Of a stretch of 64,000 nucleotides of DNA, positions 63,755 to 64,000 are shown in pieces. The notes beneath the pieces are model-generated. The model did not search any database, had not been told where the DNA came from, and saw only the letters and a list, made by a program, of their open reading frames with translations. Position 1 is the stretch's first letter, and each line of letters starts with the position of its first letter. The DNA is from an uncultured Pelagibacteraceae bacterium (GTDB lineage: Bacteria > Pseudomonadota > Alphaproteobacteria > Pelagibacterales > Pelagibacteraceae). The stretch spans positions 62,001 to 126,000 of the forward strand of contig CACBFJ010000001.1 in NCBI GenBank assembly GCA_902538495.1, read 5' to 3'. A program made the position numbers and the translations under genes.

Positions 63755-64000
63755 TAGTATCTATTTTCATCTTTAACAATATCGACATTATGTACCATAC
63801 TTTCATAAAATCCAGCTTTTGTAATTTTTATAAATTGAGGTTTTTTCCTTAAGTATTTAATTTGTCTAGATCCAAGATACCCCATAGATGATCTTAAGCC
63901 ACCTACTAATTTAAAGATAACCTTATCTACTTTCCCTTTATATTTAGCAAGACCCTCAACTCCCTCAGGAACATATTTAGAATTATCTTTTTGTTTAGAT
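63754..64000 (-). CDS. guaB: Inosine-5'-monophosphate dehydrogenase, C-terminal part (continues past window end)
   Basis: The minus strand is open from the window edge to TAA at 63756-63754. The translation reads GLRSSMGYLGSRQIKYL, then KPQFIKITKAGFYESMVHNV and DIVKDENRY, which is the C-terminal region of IMPDH after the catalytic flap. Only about 81 residues are in the window. It makes XMP for GuaA; guaB, the TPR gene, guaA and the sulfotransferase form one overlapping array. Confidence 0.93.
   Translation of the reverse strand, partial: SKQKDNSKYVPEGVEGLAKYKGKVDKVIFKLVGGLRSSMGYLGSRQIKYLRKKPQFIKITKAGFYESMVHNVDIVKDENRY

Noticed and set aside
1..64000. tRNA, rRNA, CRISPR arrays, insertion sequences or prophage genes
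   Set aside because: Nearly all bases belong to recognisable protein genes; the short gaps show no cloverleaf, direct-repeat array, transposase or integrase.

Overview
The window looks like a streamlined marine alphaproteobacterium of the SAR11 clade (Candidatus Pelagibacter or a close relative). The evidence is strong A+T richness, Lys/Ile/Asn-rich proteins, intergenic gaps that are usually 0-100 nt with many start/stop overlaps, alphaproteobacterial gene strings (aroQ-accB-accC; lptF-lptG-lptD-surA-pdxA-rsmA; fabD-fabG-acpP; rpsF-rpsR-rplI-dnaB) and a glycine riboswitch on gcvT. I see no rRNA, tRNA, IS element, phage gene or CRISPR array. No gene-free stretch exceeds 300 nt; the longest is the 163 nt between panB and the sulfotransferase gene.

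Layout. 1-4.8 kb: end of an RNase E/G gene, thiSG (thiamine thiazole), aroQ, accBC, and two small envelope/respiratory genes (DUF2155, NDUFA12-like). 4.9-12.7 kb: a free-standing NrdJ C-terminal-like protein, aspS, an Hda-like protein, a DUF2066 protein, purM-purN, ndk and pepA. 12.7-23.8 kb: LPS export and outer-membrane biogenesis (lptF, lptG, lptD, surA), pdxA, rsmA, then on the other strand gmk-acpP-fabG-fabD, then rpsF-rpsR-rplI. 23.9-34.8 kb: dnaB, an RND/MMPL exporter, cvpA-purF, an HD-domain protein, gshA-gshB, and DMT and MFS transporters.

34.9-44.4 kb is more accessory: a highly charged coiled-coil protein, a glycine-amidinotransferase-like enzyme with a DMT transporter, a SufU-like scaffold, an HPP membrane protein, NAD-formate dehydrogenase, msrA, selO, a DAO-type flavoenzyme, tspO and an SDR. 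44.4-52.7 kb is one minus-strand array: a tandem glycine riboswitch, gcvT-gcvH-gcvP and, only 3 nt later, a flavin amine oxidase, DUF1365, a cyclopropane-fatty-acid-synthase-like methyltransferase and a DUF3833 lipoprotein. This would put a membrane-lipid modification cassette downstream of a glycine sensor. 52.7-59.3 kb: pxpA, pxpB and pxpC (5-oxoprolinase), a DMT transporter, a secreted TPR protein and a TRAP transporter, plausibly a 5-oxoproline uptake and use module. 59.4-64 kb: a TerC/YjbE protein, panB, a sulfotransferase, guaA, a TPR protein and the end of guaB.

Together these genes cover one-carbon and glycine use (gcv, fdh, purN), glutathione and redox defence (gshAB, msrA, selO), purine synthesis (purM, purN, purF, guaA, guaB), fatty-acid and LPS envelope synthesis, and uptake of small organic molecules. 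The most notable items are the riboswitch with a 12-bp inverted repeat that covers the gcvT start codon, its coupling to the lipid cassette, an RNase E/G without its Zn-link cysteines, a free-standing NrdJ tail domain, a hairpin between dctP and dctQ, and the apparent loss of yicC-mltG-fabF from a conserved gene string. All calls are from reading the sequence and from family knowledge; no database search was run.
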